Below the pieces are notes generated by a model. It did not search any database and was not told where the DNA came from. It worked only from the letters and a program-made list of their open reading frames with translations. DNA of 64,000 nucleotides, taken from positions 496,001 through 560,000 of the forward strand of contig NZ_CAHJXQ010000002.1 of NCBI RefSeq assembly GCF_903645325.1, given 5' to 3'. Source of the DNA: Microbacterium tenebrionis (GTDB taxonomy: Bacteria > Actinomycetota > Actinomycetes > Actinomycetales > Microbacteriaceae). The translations under genes were made by a program, and so were the position numbers. This document shows positions 62,834 to 64,000 of the stretch, one piece after another (position 1 is the first letter of the stretch; each line of letters opens with the position of its first letter).

Positions 62834-64000
62834 ATGACGAAGACCACACATGACACCCACGACGAGACCCTCGATCGTGTGATCGCGAGCGCAGAGAAGC
62901 GCACCGAGGCGAGAGTGTTCGGTGCGGCCCAGGCGCTGCAGGATGCCGGCACGGCCGCGTACGGCGACCGCGACGGAGACCAGTGGGATCTCGACGATCG
63001 CCATGCGCTGCGCCGCGTCGCCGGGCTCTCCACTGAGCTCGAGGACGTCACCGAGGTCGAGTACCGCCAGCTGCGGCTCGAGAACGTCGTGCTGGTCGGC
63101 GTCTACCCGCAGGGCGCGCAGACGGATGCCGAGAACTCGCTGCGCGAACTGGCCGCCCTCGCCGAGACGGCAGGCGCCGTCGTGCTCGACGGCGTGCTGC
63201 AGCGGCGCCCGCATCCCGACCCCGCCACGTACCTCGGCCGGGGCAAGGCGCAGGAGCTGAAGGACCTGGTCGCCGCGACCGGCGCCGACACGGTCATCGC
63301 CGACACCGAGCTCGCACCCAGCCAGCGCCGCGCGCTGGAGGACGTGGTGAAGGTCAAGGTGATCGATCGCACCACCGTGATCCTCGACATCTTCAGCCAG
63401 CACGCCAAGAGCCGCGAGGGCAAGGCCCAGGTCGAACTCGCGCAGCTCGAGTACCTGCTGCCTCGTCTGCGCGGCTGGGGTGACTCTATGAGTCGCCAGG
63501 CCGGTGGCCAGGTCGGAGCAGGCGGTGCCGGTATGGGCTCCCGCGGTCCCGGTGAGACGAAGATCGAACTCGATCGTCGCCGCATCCGTACGCGCATGGC
63601 GCAGCTGCGTCGCCAGATCCGCGACTTCGCACCCGCGCGCGACGCCAAGCGCGCCGAGCGCAAGCGCAACACGATCCCGTCGGTCGCGATCGCCGGGTAC
63701 ACGAACGCCGGCAAGTCGAGTCTGCTCAATGCGCTCACCAGCGCCGGCGTCCTCGTCGAGAACGCGTTGTTCGCGACGCTGGATGCCACGGTGCGCCGGA
63801 CCACGACCGATGACGGCCGCGTCTACACGTTCACCGACACCGTCGGTTTCGTGCGGAACCTGCCGCACCAACTCGTCGAGGCGTTCCGCTCGACGCTCGA
63901 GGAGGTCGGCGACGCCGACATCGTCCTGCACGTCGTGGACGGGTCCCACCCCGACCCCGCCGGTCAGCTGCAGACGGTGCGCGACGTCATGGGCGACGTG
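62834..64000 (+). CDS. hflX: GTPase HflX, N-terminal and G-domain part (runs off the right edge)
   Basis: Ribosome-associated GTPase that rescues or splits stalled ribosomes. 389 codons are present and the frame is open at base 64000. The N-terminal HflX domain has LVGVYPQGAQ, PATYLGRGKAQEL and QVELAQLEYLLPRLRGWG; the GRGPGE-like segment is SRGPGETKIE. The G domain has AGYTNAGKSSL near 288-298, switch residues with TDTVGFVRNLP, and DIVLHVVDGSHPD. GAAGGCAGAGG precedes the ATG. Confidence 0.96.
   Translation, partial: MTKTTHDTHDETLDRVIASAEKRTEARVFGAAQALQDAGTAAYGDRDGDQWDLDDRHALRRVAGLSTELEDVTEVEYRQLRLENVVLVGVYPQGAQTDAENSLRELAALAETAGAVVLDGVLQRRPHPDPATYLGRGKAQELKDLVAATGADTVIADTELAPSQRRALEDVVKVKVIDRTTVILDIFSQHAKSREGKAQVELAQLEYLLPRLRGWGDSMSRQAGGQVGAGGAGMGSRGPGETKIELDRRRIRTRMAQLRRQIRDFAPARDAKRAERKRNTIPSVAIAGYTNAGKSSLLNALTSAGVLVENALFATLDATVRRTTTDDGRVYTFTDTVGFVRNLPHQLVEAFRSTLEEVGDADIVLHVVDGSHPDPAGQLQTVRDVMGDV

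Overview
The window is a 64 kb piece of a high-GC actinobacterial chromosome, most likely a member of the Microbacteriaceae and probably Microbacterium. The grounds are the strong G/C preference at third codon positions, actinobacterial gene neighbourhoods (nusA-ylxR-infB-rbfA; dapA-rnj-ftsK-pgsA-cinA-clgR; DUF3046-recA-recX-miaB-miaA-dapF), a mycobacterial-type LexA box before recA, and many promoters of the TANNNT type placed 6-7 bases before the start codon. I see no rRNA, tRNA, CRISPR array, prophage or plasmid feature. It reads as core chromosome with a few accessory patches.

Layout. 1-13.3 kb: the end of proS, a LOG-family gene, the nusA-ylxR-infB-rbfA translation/transcription operon, a large LuxR-type regulator, mutY, a small lipoprotein, truB, two small membrane proteins and ribF. 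13.4-23.5 kb: a SNF2-type helicase, pfkA, a DUF559 gene flanked by two related ~80 bp palindromic repeats, an oligopeptidase B-like gene, a PiT phosphate transporter with a small membrane partner, and aspA. 23.6-29.3 kb: an FAH-family hydrolase and a PrsW-type protease gene separated by a clean IS481-family insertion, then an FKBP isomerase, a YceI protein and an MFS exporter. 29.4-37.6 kb: rpsO, then an accessory block up to pnp containing a 2OG-oxygenase-like gene, the 3' relic of a DyP-type peroxidase, an acyltransferase, a luciferase-like monooxygenase with its FMN reductase, a 59-residue DUF5302 gene, a DedA protein, and a glycosyltransferase fused to an SGNH hydrolase.

37.8-48.5 kb: pnp, an aldo-keto reductase homologue that has lost its catalytic tetrad, a histidine phosphatase, dapB, a TPR-like membrane protein, OsmC, a DUF4395/thioredoxin pair, thyA-dfrA-SDR, a NUDIX hydrolase and dapA. 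48.6-64 kb: RNase J, ftsK, pgsA, cinA, clgR, DUF3046, recA, recX, miaB, a frameshifted miaA, a collapsed dihydrofolate-reductase-like gene, dapF, an NtaA-type monooxygenase, an RsmC-like methyltransferase and the start of hflX.

How it works together. Most of the window is information processing (NusA, IF-2, RbfA, TruB, S15, PNPase, RNase J, MiaB/MiaA, RecA/RecX, FtsK, HflX) plus lysine/diaminopimelate synthesis (dapA, dapB, dapF) and folate/thymidylate synthesis (thyA, dfrA). Two classes of gene start are visible. Multi-gene housekeeping operons use Shine-Dalgarno sequences. At least 17 other starts carry TANNNT followed by exactly 6 or 7 bases and ATG/GTG, as expected for leaderless mRNAs. 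All three dap genes belong to the second class.

The observations most worth checking are a 530 bp stretch in which every reading frame is damaged (miaA and its neighbour), the palindromic repeat pair around the DUF559 gene, the tetrad-less aldo-keto reductase, the glycosyltransferase-SGNH fusion, the DyP relic, the IS481 copy whose transposase stop codon comes from the target site, two mutually exclusive hairpins ahead of infB, and a strong terminator-like hairpin inside the first codons of recX. I found no clear new multi-gene defence or biosynthetic system.
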